Source of the DNA: an uncultured Bacteroidales bacterium
GTDB lineage: Bacteria; Bacteroidota; Bacteroidia; Bacteroidales; UBA932
Direction of reading: 5' to 3'
Length of the DNA: 30,066 bases
Assembly (NCBI GenBank): GCA_934667175.1
Contig: CAKULN010000035.1
Coordinates: 1-30,066 of the forward strand
Both the position numbers and the translations under genes were made by a program. The notes under the pieces were generated by a model. It was not told the DNA's origin. It ran no database searches and was given only the letters and a program-made list of their open reading frames with translations. Positions 22,774 through 30,066 of the stretch are shown one piece after another (the first letter of the stretch is position 1; each line of letters starts with the position of its first letter).

Positions 22774-25185
22774 ATGAACACAGACAACAATAAGAACATT
22801 TTCTTCCCGGCCGGGACCGCGGAAGTGAACATAATCCCTGTCATGCAGGGTGACGAGCAGATGAAGGTGGAGGCGGGGGATCTTCCTGACACATTGCCCA
22901 TCCTCGCTTTGAGGAATGCGGTTCTTTTCCCGGGGATGGTCTATCCTGTGACCATAGGACGCGAGAAATCAATCACTTTGATCAAGGAGGCCGAAAAAAA
23001 GGATCTCTTCATCGGAGCGGTTCCTCAGGTGGATGTGACGGTGGAGGATCCGGAGGAGAAGGACCTTTATGAATATGGCACCGTGTCGCGTGTCATGAAA
23101 GTTTTGGAGATGCCGGACGGCACGATCACAGCCATCATTCAGGGCGTGAAACGCATCCGGATGGCGGGAGTGGTGTCATACGAGCCGTACATCACCGCAA
23201 GGGTGAAGTACATCGATGACATCATCCCGGAGAACGACAATAGCACCAAGATGATCGCGGAATCCCTCAAGGAGAAGGCCGCCGTCATCATCAAGTCCTC
23301 CTCTTTCGCTCCGAAAGAGGCTGTCGGGGCACTCAAGTCGATTGACAACTACGCTTTCCTCGTGAACTTCATCGCGACGACGGTCGAGATCGAGAACTAC
23401 ATGGAAAAAGTCCAGCTGCTTGGAATCGATGACATCACTGTCAGGGCAATGAAGCTCCTTCAGGTGCTTGACACACAGATCCAACTCCTGAAGATCAAGC
23501 AGGAGATCAACCAGAAGGTCAAGAGCGACATCGACCAGCAGCAGAGGGAGTACTACCTTAACAATCAGCTTCGTACCATTCAGGAGGAATTGGGGATGGA
23601 CGAAGAGGAGGAGTTCGAGAAATTCCGCGCGAAGGCCAAGACGAAAAAGTGGCCTGAGGCTGTCGGAAAGCAGTTCGAGAAAGAACTTGCCAAACTTGAG
23701 AAGTACAACCCATCCTCACCAGACTACAGCATCCAGTATAACTACATAGAGTTCATGCTTGATCTGCCGTGGGGCGAGATGTCAAAGGACAACCTTGACC
23801 TCAAGCATGCGCAGAAAGTGCTTGACAGTGACCACTACGGTCTTGACACGGTGAAGGAAAGGATCATTGAATATCTCGCCGTCCTCAAGCTGAAAGGCAA
23901 CATGAAGTCCCCGATCCTCTGTCTCTACGGCCCTCCGGGAGTCGGCAAGACCAGTCTCGGCAAATCAATAGCCAAGGCTTTGGGAAGGAAATATGTCAGG
24001 ATTGCCCTCGGAGGCATGCACGATGAGGCTGAGCTCAGAGGACACAGGAAGACCTATGTGGGAGCCCTTCCGGGACGAATCCTTAACGGAATCGACAAAG
24101 CCGGCACGTCCAATCCTGTCATTGTTCTGGACGAGATTGACAAGGTCGGCAACGACTACAAGGGCGACCCGTCGTCGGCTCTTCTGGAAGTGCTTGACCC
24201 TGAGCAGAACGTGGAGTTCCACGACAACTATCTGGACATTGACTACGATCTTTCCAACGTGCTGTTCATCACCACCGCCAACAACATCTCCACGATCCAG
24301 TCCGCCCTGCTCGACAGGATGGAGCTGATCAACGTCACAGGCTACCTCGCCGAGGAAAAGATGGAGATCGCCAAGCGTTATCTTGTCCCTAAGCAGCTGG
24401 AGGAGCACGGTATAGGCAAGAAGGAGCTACGCATCGACAAGGCCGCTTTGGAAAAGATCATCGATGAATATACCCACGAGTCCGGGGTCCGTGGCCTGGA
24501 GAAGCAGATAGCGAAGATCGCACGTGTGACAGCCAAGAAGATTGCCTTGGGCGAATCCTATCCGACAGTCATCAAGAAAGAGCATCTTAAGGAATATCTT
24601 GGCTTGCCGACCAATTTCCATGATCTGCAGAAAGGCAATGAGGCTCCCGGAGTCGTCACCGGTCTTGCGTGGACGCAGATGGGAGGCGAGATTCTGTTCG
24701 TGGAGAGTTCTGTCAGTGGCGGCAAGGGCGCTATGACGATGACCGGAAATCTGGGAGATGTGATGAAGGAGTCCGCCACGATCGCCTACCAGTACATCAA
24801 GGCTCATCCTCAGCTTGCCAAAATGACATCCGAGGAGTTCGGCGCCAAGGACATCCACGTCCATGTTCCGGAGGGAGCCGTGCCTAAGGACGGGCCGTCG
24901 GCCGGTATCACAATGGTCAGTTCGATGGTTTCCGCCCTGCGGGGAGAGGCCGTGAAGCCTGGAATCGCGATGACTGGCGAGATGACGCTGAGGGGACGTG
25001 TGCTTCCTGTGGGCGGCATCAAGGAGAAGATCCTCGCAGCCAAACGGGCCGGGGTTACCGAGATCGTGATCTCGGAGGACAACCGCAAGGATGTCGAGGA
25101 CATCAAGCCGATCTACGTGGAAGGACTGTCGTTCCACTATGTCAAGAACATTGACGACGTGATCTCGTACATATTCAAAGATTAA
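22774..25185 (+). CDS. lon: ATP-dependent protease Lon
   Basis: A cytoplasmic hexameric AAA+ protease degrading misfolded and regulatory proteins. The 803-residue product from ATG 22774 ([11 protein letters not shown]) has the substrate-binding LON domain ([23 protein letters not shown]), a coiled-coil stretch (around [21 protein letters not shown]), Walker [10 protein letters not shown] (about 386-394), Walker [10 protein letters not shown], sensor and arginine-finger regions, and the peptidase domain. The Ser-Lys dyad is visible as S709 in [10 protein letters not shown] and K752 in [11 protein letters not shown] (spacing 43, as in E. coli Lon). An upstream in-frame start at 22675 would add a non-family tail overlapping the control region, so the later ATG is chosen. 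See the separate upstream regulatory entry. Confidence 0.96.
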   Translation: MNTDNNKNIFFPAGTAEVNIIPVMQGDEQMKVEAGDLPDTLPILALRNAVLFPGMVYPVTIGREKSITLIKEAEKKDLFIGAVPQVDVTVEDPEEKDLYEYGTVSRVMKVLEMPDGTITAIIQGVKRIRMAGVVSYEPYITARVKYIDDIIPENDNSTKMIAESLKEKAAVIIKSSSFAPKEAVGALKSIDNYAFLVNFIATTVEIENYMEKVQLLGIDDITVRAMKLLQVLDTQIQLLKIKQEINQKVKSDIDQQQREYYLNNQLRTIQEELGMDEEEEFEKFRAKAKTKKWPEAVGKQFEKELAKLEKYNPSSPDYSIQYNYIEFMLDLPWGEMSKDNLDLKHAQKVLDSDHYGLDTVKERIIEYLAVLKLKGNMKSPILCLYGPPGVGKTSLGKSIAKALGRKYVRIALGGMHDEAELRGHRKTYVGALPGRILNGIDKAGTSNPVIVLDEIDKVGNDYKGDPSSALLEVLDPEQNVEFHDNYLDIDYDLSNVLFITTANNISTIQSALLDRMELINVTGYLAEEKMEIAKRYLVPKQLEEHGIGKKELRIDKAALEKIIDEYTHESGVRGLEKQIAKIARVTAKKIALGESYPTVIKKEHLKEYLGLPTNFHDLQKGNEAPGVVTGLAWTQMGGEILFVESSVSGGKGAMTMTGNLGDVMKESATIAYQYIKAHPQLAKMTSEEFGAKDIHVHVPEGAVPKDGPSAGITMVSSMVSALRGEAVKPGIAMTGEMTLRGRVLPVGGIKEKILAAKRAGVTEIVISEDNRKDVEDIKPIYVEGLSFHYVKNIDDVISYIFKD

Positions 25186-25194
25186 TTTCTATCT

Positions 25195-25360
25195 TAGTAA
25201 TCATTAAAAAAATAACTTGAACAATTTGCATATCTTTATGGTCTATATTTCTTTTCTCATCAGTCATGTGCCACCGGCACACTCCTTCTTCCAAAAGAAA
25301 TCTATCCTTATAAATCTAAAACAAATTTAGTTCAACTTATTTTTTTTTAACGATTACTTA
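25195..25360. repeat. Dispersed ~160-bp palindromic element, copy 2
   Basis: The ends are near-perfect inverted repeats: AGTAATCATTAAAAAAATAA (from 25196) against TTATTTTTTTTTAACGATTA near 25337-25356. Inner pairs include AATTTG/CAAATT and ATTTCTTTT/AAAAGAAAT, with the same GTGCC-ACC-GGCAC tip. The 41-nt centre (25251-25291) equals copy 1. It fills the whole gap between lon and ung and ends about 10 bp before the ung start. Confidence 0.75.
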
Positions 25361-25369
25361 GCGGTCATT

Positions 25370-26038
25370 ATGGACGTAAGGATAGAACAAAGTTGGAAGC
25401 AGGCGCTGCAAGGTGAGTTCGGGAAACCCTACTTTGCCGCGCTTGTGCGTTATCTGCATGGGGAGAAGGCACAGGGGAAGGTGATCTTTCCTCCGGGTCC
25501 GGAGATATTCAAGGCGTTTGATCTGACACCTGTCGATCAGGTGAAGGTTGTGATTCTCGGTCAGGACCCTTACCACGGCTACGGCCAGGCGATGGGACTG
25601 AGTTTCTCTGTTCCGGACAATGTTCCGGCCCCGCCATCCCTCAAGAACATATTCAAAGAGATCGAGGATGATCTTGGAATCCGCATGAGCGGCTGTCCGA
25701 ACCTTGAGAACTGGGCGCGGCAAGGGGTGCTCCTTCTGAACTCCATCCTGACGGTTCGCTCCGGAGAGGCCGCATCGCACAGCGGAATCGGTTGGCAGCA
25801 GTTTACCGATGCCGTCATCCGTTATATTTCTGATAACTGCAACGGTGTGGTCTTTCTGCTGTGGGGCAATTACGCCCGTAGCAAGAAGGAACTCATCGAC
25901 ACATCACGGCACTATGTGCTGGAGGCGGCGCATCCGTCTCCGTTAGCGCGCGGAGCATTCTTCGGATGCCGTCATTTCTCCAGGACGAACGAGATACTCG
26001 TCAGAGAGGGCAAGACACCGATCGACTGGCAGCTATAA
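25370..26038 (+). CDS. ung: Uracil-DNA glycosylase (family 1)
   Basis: The enzyme removes uracil from DNA at the start of base-excision repair. The 222-residue protein has the water-activating motif VVILGQDPYHGYGQAMGLSFSVP, the PPSLKNIFKEIEDDLG segment, GVLLLNSILTVRSGEAASHSGIGW, FLLWGNYARSKK and the minor-groove loop HPSPLARGAFFGCRHFSRTN. Length and motif order are those of Ung. ATG 25370 (MDVRIEQSWK) follows directly behind the palindromic element, which must form most of its leader unless transcription comes from lon. coaD follows after 37 bp. Confidence 0.96.
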   Translation: MDVRIEQSWKQALQGEFGKPYFAALVRYLHGEKAQGKVIFPPGPEIFKAFDLTPVDQVKVVILGQDPYHGYGQAMGLSFSVPDNVPAPPSLKNIFKEIEDDLGIRMSGCPNLENWARQGVLLLNSILTVRSGEAASHSGIGWQQFTDAVIRYISDNCNGVVFLLWGNYARSKKELIDTSRHYVLEAAHPSPLARGAFFGCRHFSRTNEILVREGKTPIDWQL

Positions 26039-26075
26039 TCCGGCTTGAAAGCCGACCATATTCAAAGAATTTATA

Positions 26076-26546
26076 ATGAGTCGTACAGCATTGTTTCCCG
26101 GGTCGTTCGACCCGTTTACATCAGGTCATCTGAACATCTTGACCAGAGCCTTGACGATATTCGACGAGGTCATCGTGGCAGTGGGAATCAATCAGGACAA
26201 ACGAGGCTTCTTCACTATGGAGCAGCGCGAGGACATCATCCGTCAGGCAACAAAAGGTATGAAAGGGGTGAGGATCATTCACTACGAAGGGCTTACGATT
26301 GACATTTGTCGTGAGCTCGGAGTACGCCACATTGTCAGGGGGGTGAGGAATATGACCGATTTCGACAATGAGCAGGCGATCGCCGACGCGAACCGCCATC
26401 TGGCCCCGGAGGTGGACACCATCATCATCCCGACCGCCCAGGAATATTCACACATATCCTCTTCCGCCGTGCGTGATGTCATCCGCCATCATGGGGATCT
26501 CTCGCAGTTCATCCCTGATGGAGTCGTGCTGCCGGAAGTGAAATGA
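26076..26546 (+). CDS. coaD: Pantetheine-phosphate adenylyltransferase
   Basis: The enzyme transfers AMP from ATP to 4'-phosphopantetheine, the fourth step of coenzyme A synthesis. The 156-residue product has the nucleotidyltransferase signature GSFDPFTSGHLNIL (equivalent of T/SxGH), GVRNMTDFDNEQAIADANRHLAP and the late ISSSAVRDVIRHHGDLSQFIPDGV. Start MSRTALFPGSF is certain by family alignment. It overlaps the next gene by 4 bp (ATGA), so translation is probably coupled, and it likely shares a transcript with ung upstream. Confidence 0.96.
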   Translation: MSRTALFPGSFDPFTSGHLNILTRALTIFDEVIVAVGINQDKRGFFTMEQREDIIRQATKGMKGVRIIHYEGLTIDICRELGVRHIVRGVRNMTDFDNEQAIADANRHLAPEVDTIIIPTAQEYSHISSSAVRDVIRHHGDLSQFIPDGVVLPEVK

Positions 26547-28660
26547 AAAGGTTCACAGTCATATTCGTAAGTCTTATTCTTTGGCTTTTCCCGTCGTTCC
26601 TTTGCGCCGGGCAGGTAGACTCCTCCCGTTTGGCCGCGTTGGACGAGCGGTTGGAGGAATATTTCCGCACTCTGGAACCGGAAAGGATAGAGGTGAAGAA
26701 CGATGAATGTGACCTGTTGATCAGCTCGGCCAAGGATTCGCTTTTGCGCCGCCACATCGCCTTGAAGATTTACGACCATTATCTTGAGTCTCCTGTAATG
26801 GGGGATGAGGCCGTGGCCATCCATCTGACTGACAAATGGTTCGCTCCAGGCCTGATCGACATGGGCGGGGATGAGGTTCTTTTGAACGCCAAGGTCTATG
26901 CCGACTTCAACCGGCAGTCTCTGTTGGGGATGCCGGCGCCGTCCGTGGTCATGGAGACTCCTGAAGGTGAGAGGATTGAGATCTGTGGACACGCGAGCCG
27001 CTACCGGGTGCTGTTCTTCTACGACACGGATTGCTCCAAGTGCAAGCTGGAGACAGCCCTTTTACGGGCTAAACTCAATGCAAGGGATTGGCCTATCGAT
27101 GTTTATGCAATCTATACGGGTGCGGATCCCGACAGTTGGCGGGAGTGGCGCCAGTCTAAATTCGAGGTCCGCGCAGCCAAGACCAAGGTCATCCATCTTT
27201 GGGATCCGGAAGTCACGTCTGATTACCAGATGAAGTACGGCGTGCTTCAGACTCCGAGGATGTTTCTCCTTGACCGTTCCGGAACCATCATCGGCAGGGG
27301 AATGGACACGCGTGCCCTGGATCAGCTGCTCGGCATCGTGCTCGCTGATGCCGCTTATGAATATGGTGGCCAGGCTTCAGTTGCTCTGATGGACAAACTC
27401 TTCGCCTCTTATGATGATGCCGCTGATGATGATGCGCCGGATTCGTTGTCAAGGGTTCGTCCAAATTGGTCGCTGAGCTTGTCGAAGCGCATCTCGAAGC
27501 GCCTGCCGAAATGCCCGGACACCGCGAGAATCCTGTCAATGGCCAATGCCTTGGAGAACCGAACTCTGGCCAAAGGCGACACTCTCTTCTTCAAGCAGCT
27601 TGAAGGCGACCTCCTCTACTGGCTCACCTCCCGCCGCGACGAACTCAGCAAGGAAGGCACTCTCCCTTTCATTAATGAATATGTTCTCTCGCGTCCAGAG
27701 ATCTGGAACACGTCTGATGACACCCTTAAAGTCGTTGGGCTTGCCAGAATGATGAAGGAGCTGCTATCCCGTACTCCTGTTGGTTCAAAACTCCCTAATT
27801 CCAAGGAACTTATATCTGGTGTTGCCAACACCGCTTCCATTCGTTGCTGGACTAAGGACTGGGACCGCCTGCGCAGAAAGGGAGGCTATATAGTGTTCCA
27901 CACCGAAGGCTGTCCGGTCTGCAAGACCGAACTCGCAGCGGCTGATTCCTTGGATCTGAGAACTTTGGACGTGAATGTCGATGAGATTATGACCTCCAAT
28001 CCGGATCTAGCCAAGGTACTTCTCGACACCTTTGACCTCTCCTCAATGCCGTTTATCATCGAGGTCGGCCGCCACGGTGTCATCCGTCGTCGCTACGTCT
28101 CGTTTCTATCCGGCCGCTGTGGTTCGGCAAGCTCACCAACCGTGGTTCGGCAAGCTCACCAACCGGTCGCTGAGCCTTTTTATCCGGTCGCTGTGGTTCG
28201 GCAGGCTCACCAACCGGTCGCTGAGCCTTTTTATCCGGTCGCTGTGGTTCGGCAGACTCACCAACCGGTCGCTGAGCCTTTTATCCGGTCGCTGTGGTTC
28301 GCCAGACTCACCAACCGGTCGCTGAGCTTGTCGAAGCGACATCTATCCAGTAATGCTCCGCAGCACCCGGGTCAGCTGATCCGAGCAGGAGGTCCCGCGC
28401 CCATGACAGTTGACACCGGACAGGATTTCAATTGCCTTGCCGGCATCCATGCCTTCCAGAAGCCTTCCGATCGCCTGAAGGTTTCCGTCACACCCTTTGA
28501 TGTAATGAAGGTTGTGGATCTTGCCGTCAACGAGGTCAAAGTCAATCTGTGCCGAGCAGACAAGCGCGCTCGGAACCGCCGTTATATGTCTGACACCATC
28601 CGCCGTTTTGTCAGACAGTATCTTAAAATCATCACCTATGGACATAGTAGTAATTATTAA
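26543..28660 (+). CDS. Exported protein with two thioredoxin-like domains; C-terminus extended by REP repeats
   Basis: Residues 1-23 are a signal peptide (MKRFTVIFVSLILWLFPSFL, then CAGQ; the Cys at 21 could also serve as a lipobox). The first thioredoxin-like domain has FFYDTDCSKCKLE (C164, C167) and cis-Pro QTPRMFLLD (P238). The second has FHTEGCPVCKTE (C457, C460) and SSMPFIIEVG (P503). Such proteins act in periplasmic redox or TlpA-like roles; the substrate is unknown. A REP-like unit encodes WSLSLSKR (309-316) between the domains. From residue about 523 the frame is REP array, then about 105 residues antisense to the TSCPD gene. The native end is probably near residue 523, so the last ~180 residues are likely acquired. 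It overlaps coaD by 4 bp. Confidence 0.75.
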   Translation: MKRFTVIFVSLILWLFPSFLCAGQVDSSRLAALDERLEEYFRTLEPERIEVKNDECDLLISSAKDSLLRRHIALKIYDHYLESPVMGDEAVAIHLTDKWFAPGLIDMGGDEVLLNAKVYADFNRQSLLGMPAPSVVMETPEGERIEICGHASRYRVLFFYDTDCSKCKLETALLRAKLNARDWPIDVYAIYTGADPDSWREWRQSKFEVRAAKTKVIHLWDPEVTSDYQMKYGVLQTPRMFLLDRSGTIIGRGMDTRALDQLLGIVLADAAYEYGGQASVALMDKLFASYDDAADDDAPDSLSRVRPNWSLSLSKRISKRLPKCPDTARILSMANALENRTLAKGDTLFFKQLEGDLLYWLTSRRDELSKEGTLPFINEYVLSRPEIWNTSDDTLKVVGLARMMKELLSRTPVGSKLPNSKELISGVANTASIRCWTKDWDRLRRKGGYIVFHTEGCPVCKTELAAADSLDLRTLDVNVDEIMTSNPDLAKVLLDTFDLSSMPFIIEVGRHGVIRRRYVSFLSGRCGSASSPTVVRQAHQPVAEPFYPVAVVRQAHQPVAEPFYPVAVVRQTHQPVAEPFIRSLWFARLTNRSLSLSKRHLSSNAPQHPGQLIRAGGPAPMTVDTGQDFNCLAGIHAFQKPSDRLKVSVTPFDVMKVVDLAVNEVKVNLCRADKRARNRRYMSDTIRRFVRQYLKIITYGHSSNY
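27468..27490. repeat. REP-like unit inside the thioredoxin-like gene
   Basis: GGTCGCTGAGCTTGTCGAAG plus CGC sits in frame within the linker between the two thioredoxin-like domains and is translated as WSLSLSKR. Confidence 0.8.
28111..28340. repeat. REP-like array with ~50-bp units, in frame in the thioredoxin-like gene
   Basis: Units of 50-51 bp run head to tail: GGTTCGGCARRCTCACCAAC, then CGGTCGCTGAGCC, then TTTTTATCC. Two units have five T and the third has four, which shifts the reading frame. The array ends in a canonical GTCGAAGCGAC, 2 bp before the TSCPD stop codon. Confidence 0.85.
28343..28645 (-). CDS. TSCPD-domain protein (TIGR03905-like)
   Basis: A 100-residue protein from ATG 28645 (MSIGDDFKILSDKTADGVRH). 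It carries the TSCPD domain: VCSAQIDFDLVDGKIHNLHYIKGCDGNLQAIGRLLEG, then VNCHGRGTSCSDQLTRVL, with several conserved cysteines and GTSC in place of the family's TSCPD letters. The domain is known from the C-termini of some ribonucleotide reductases and as stand-alone proteins of unknown function; the cysteines suggest metal or redox chemistry. A longer frame to 28771 runs through the aldolase promoter and is rejected. A -7 box lies 28 nt upstream. The whole gene is covered by the antisense tail of the thioredoxin-like frame. Confidence 0.82.
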   Translation of the reverse strand: MSIGDDFKILSDKTADGVRHITAVPSALVCSAQIDFDLVDGKIHNLHYIKGCDGNLQAIGRLLEGMDAGKAIEILSGVNCHGRGTSCSDQLTRVLRSITG

Positions 28661-28673
28661 ACGTTTAAACAGA

Positions 28674-28681
28674 CAAAAGTA
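28674..28681 (-). promoter_or_regulatory. -7 box TACTTTTG for the TSCPD gene
   Basis: On the minus strand TACTTTTG matches TAnnTTTG and lies 28 nt before the ATG. It is 23 nt from the divergent aldolase -7 box, so polymerases at the two promoters could exclude each other. Confidence 0.5.
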
Positions 28682-28704
28682 TAAAATTTTTATGAAATTT
28701 AGCG

Positions 28705-28712
28705 TAACTTTG
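28705..28712 (+). promoter_or_regulatory. -7 box TAACTTTG for the aldolase gene, with 5' stem-loop
   Basis: TAACTTTG matches TAnnTTTG. CGGCATT (28715-28721) and AATGCCG (28733-28739) form a perfect 7-bp hairpin starting 2 nt after the box, at the predicted mRNA 5' end. The leader to the ATG is about 60 nt. Confidence 0.6.
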
Positions 28713-28777
28713 CACGGCATTTGAAGAGAACCAATGCCGGAATAAAACAGATAATTAATTTCTAAACACATAGAATT

Positions 28778-29779
28778 ATGGTATCATACAAAGATCTTGG
28801 CCTGGTCAACACCAGAGAGATGTTCGCGAAGGCCGTAAAGGGTGGCTATGCTATTCCTGCTTTCAACTTCAACAACATGGAGCAGCTTCAGGCTATCATC
28901 CAGGCTGCCGCCGAGGAGAAGTCACCTGTCATCCTCCAGGTTTCCAAGGGAGCCCGCAACTACGCTAACCAGACCCTTCTCCGCTACATGGCAGAGGGAG
29001 CCGTACAGTATGCGAAGGAACTCGGTTGGGAGCATCCTCAGATCGTTCTTCACCTTGACCACGGTGACAGCTTCGAGCTTTGCAAGAGCTGCGTTGACAT
29101 GGGATTCTCATCTGTCATGATTGACGGTTCCTCCCTTCCTTACGAGGAGAACATCGCCCTCACCAAGAAGGTTGTTGAGTACGCGCACAAGTATGATGTC
29201 ACTGTAGAGGCAGAACTTGGCGTTCTCGCAGGTGTTGAGGATGAGGTTTCCGCCGAGGAGTCTCACTACACAAAGCCAGAGGAGGTAATCGACTTCGCCA
29301 CACGTACGGGATGTGACTCACTCGCCATCTCCATCGGTACCTCACACGGCGCCTACAAGTTCAAGCCGGAGCAGTGCACAAGAGACCCTAAGACCGGCCG
29401 TCTCGTTCCACCTCCACTCGCTTTCGACGTTCTCCACGAGATCGAGAAGAAGCTTCCTGGATTCCCGATTGTTCTCCACGGATCATCTTCAGTTCCTCAG
29501 GAGTATGTTGACATCATCAACCAGTATGGTGGCAAGCTTCCTGACGCTGTCGGTATCCCTGAGGAGCAGCTTCGCGAGGCCGCCAAGAGCGCTGTCTGCA
29601 AGATCAACATCGACTCAGACTCCCGTCTTGCCATGACCGCCGCCATCCGCAAGGTCTTCGCTGAGAAGCCAGGCGAGTTCGATCCGAGAAAGTATCTCGG
29701 ACCAGCCCGTGACGAGATGAAGAAGCTCTACGAGCACAAAATCGTTGACGTCCTTGGCTCAAACGGCAAGGCTGAGTAG
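28778..29779 (+). CDS. fba: Class II fructose-bisphosphate aldolase
   Basis: The zinc-dependent enzyme reversibly splits fructose 1,6-bisphosphate in glycolysis and gluconeogenesis. The 333-residue product shows GYAIPAFNFNNMEQLQAII, the metal and catalytic motif IVLHLDHGDSFE, VEAELGVLAGVEDEVSAEESHYTKPEE, IGTSHGAYK (zinc His and phosphate binding) and FPIVLHGSSSVP. Length and motif order are typical. Codon use differs from the neighbours (GAG, AAG, GTT and CTC favoured, few ATA or GAATAT words), fitting a highly expressed gene. It has its own promoter with a 5' stem-loop and a strong terminator hairpin, so it is monocistronic. Confidence 0.96.
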   Translation: MVSYKDLGLVNTREMFAKAVKGGYAIPAFNFNNMEQLQAIIQAAAEEKSPVILQVSKGARNYANQTLLRYMAEGAVQYAKELGWEHPQIVLHLDHGDSFELCKSCVDMGFSSVMIDGSSLPYEENIALTKKVVEYAHKYDVTVEAELGVLAGVEDEVSAEESHYTKPEEVIDFATRTGCDSLAISIGTSHGAYKFKPEQCTRDPKTGRLVPPPLAFDVLHEIEKKLPGFPIVLHGSSSVPQEYVDIINQYGGKLPDAVGIPEEQLREAAKSAVCKINIDSDSRLAMTAAIRKVFAEKPGEFDPRKYLGPARDEMKKLYEHKIVDVLGSNGKAE

Positions 29780-29824
29780 TTTGGTCTGTGAGGTCTAAAC
29801 TCCTTACAATCAATTAATAGAATG

Positions 29825-29861
29825 ATTCCCTCCAGTCGATGTCGACTGGAGGGAATTTGTT
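29825..29861. terminator. Terminator after the aldolase gene
   Basis: ATTCCCTCCAGTCGA (29825-29839) and TCGACTGGAGGGAAT (29842-29856) form a perfect 15-bp stem with a 2-nt spacer (TG), followed by TTTGTT. It can also serve the converging gene entering from the right. Confidence 0.85.
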
Positions 29862-29946
29862 AATATATTCATTGATAGCCACTTACCCTGCAAGTGTGTA
29901 GAATGGTTTTGCCGCCGTGGCTCCTGCGATCGTAGAACTCGCCAAT

Positions 29947-30066
29947 CTAAAGAGACTCAACCTCTTCCGCAGACAGTCCTGTGCAAGAGACTATAGTCTC
30001 CGCATCAATGCCCTTTGCTTTTAATGCCACGGCGATTTCTCGTTGAGTCTGCTGCTTGCCTTCTTG
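29947..30066 (-). CDS. Rpn/PD-(D/E)XK nuclease-family transposase, C-terminus (partial)
   Basis: The last 39 codons of a frame that enters from the right edge and stops at 29947-29949. The visible sequence QEGKQQTQREIAVALKAKGID...CTGLSAEEVESL matches the usual tail of Rpn-type proteins: a repetitive EGK/EG helix followed by 'A..L...G.....I...TGLs.eEI..L'. These proteins are RecA-independent recombination-promoting nucleases often annotated as putative transposases. The catalytic part is outside the window. The 85 bp between its stop and the aldolase terminator show nothing else. Confidence 0.65.
   Translation of the reverse strand, partial: QEGKQQTQREIAVALKAKGIDAETIVSCTGLSAEEVESL

Noticed and set aside
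28343..28660. C-terminal ~105 residues of the thioredoxin-like frame as a real domain
   Set aside because: They are the antisense of the TSCPD gene, which has a recognisable conserved domain; the frame stays open there probably by chance after the repeat-induced shift.

Overview
The window reads as a chromosomal stretch of a Bacteroidota member, most likely an uncultured Bacteroidales with roughly 50-52% GC. The reasons are: several promoters of the Bacteroidetes type (-7 box TAnnTTTG, with a -33 TTTG at best); gene starts that lack Shine-Dalgarno sequences; and families typical of the phylum (DUF4783, DUF5686 with a carboxypeptidase-like N-terminus, the DUF177-rpmF pair, a 29-residue AURKAIP1/COX24 protein, a PD-(D/E)XK Rpn-type C-terminus, an argE/argH neighbourhood). 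Species cannot be named from this sequence alone.

Layout. 1-250: 3' end of a group II intron (maturase C-terminus plus 3' RNA domains), followed by a strongly folding non-coding stretch. 665-2815 (-): UvrD/PcrA-like helicase. 2822-3292: long non-coding leader made of three 123-bp imperfect repeats, each starting with a hairpin. 3293-5915: convergent argE-like deacylase and argH. 6257-7714: secreted sialate O-acetylesterase. 7908-10632: typA, then a DUF177-rpmF-tRNA-Arg(CCU) unit. 10806-11393: LysE-type exporter, converging on a very large NtrY-like histidine kinase (-) that overlaps rlmH (-). 15539-20187 (+): DUF4783 protein, DUF5686 outer-membrane protein, lnt. 20428-22524 (-): ribonuclease G/E, the COX24-type mini-protein and an HU protein. 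22774-28660 (+): lon, ung, coaD and a two-domain thioredoxin-like lipoprotein-or-secreted protein. 28343-28645 (-): TSCPD-domain protein. 28778-29779 (+): class II fructose-bisphosphate aldolase. 29947-30066 (-): C-terminus of an Rpn-type nuclease.

The genes are mostly housekeeping: arginine biosynthesis, translation (typA, L32, tRNA, RlmH, RNase G/E, COX24-like protein), envelope (Lnt, DUF5686, DUF4783), stress (Lon, UvrD, Ung) and central metabolism. I did not find a complete new defence or metabolic system. What is unusual is non-coding: (i) 123-bp tandem repeats with re-paired hairpins; (ii) a dispersed ~160-bp palindromic element with two copies, each directly in front of a start codon; (iii) a REP-like 23-25-bp repeat family that fills intergenic regions and has run into the end of the thioredoxin-like gene; (iv) strong enrichment of the hexamer GAATAT/ATATTC on both strands; (v) a phased set of direct repeats and a sigma-54-like element before lon.
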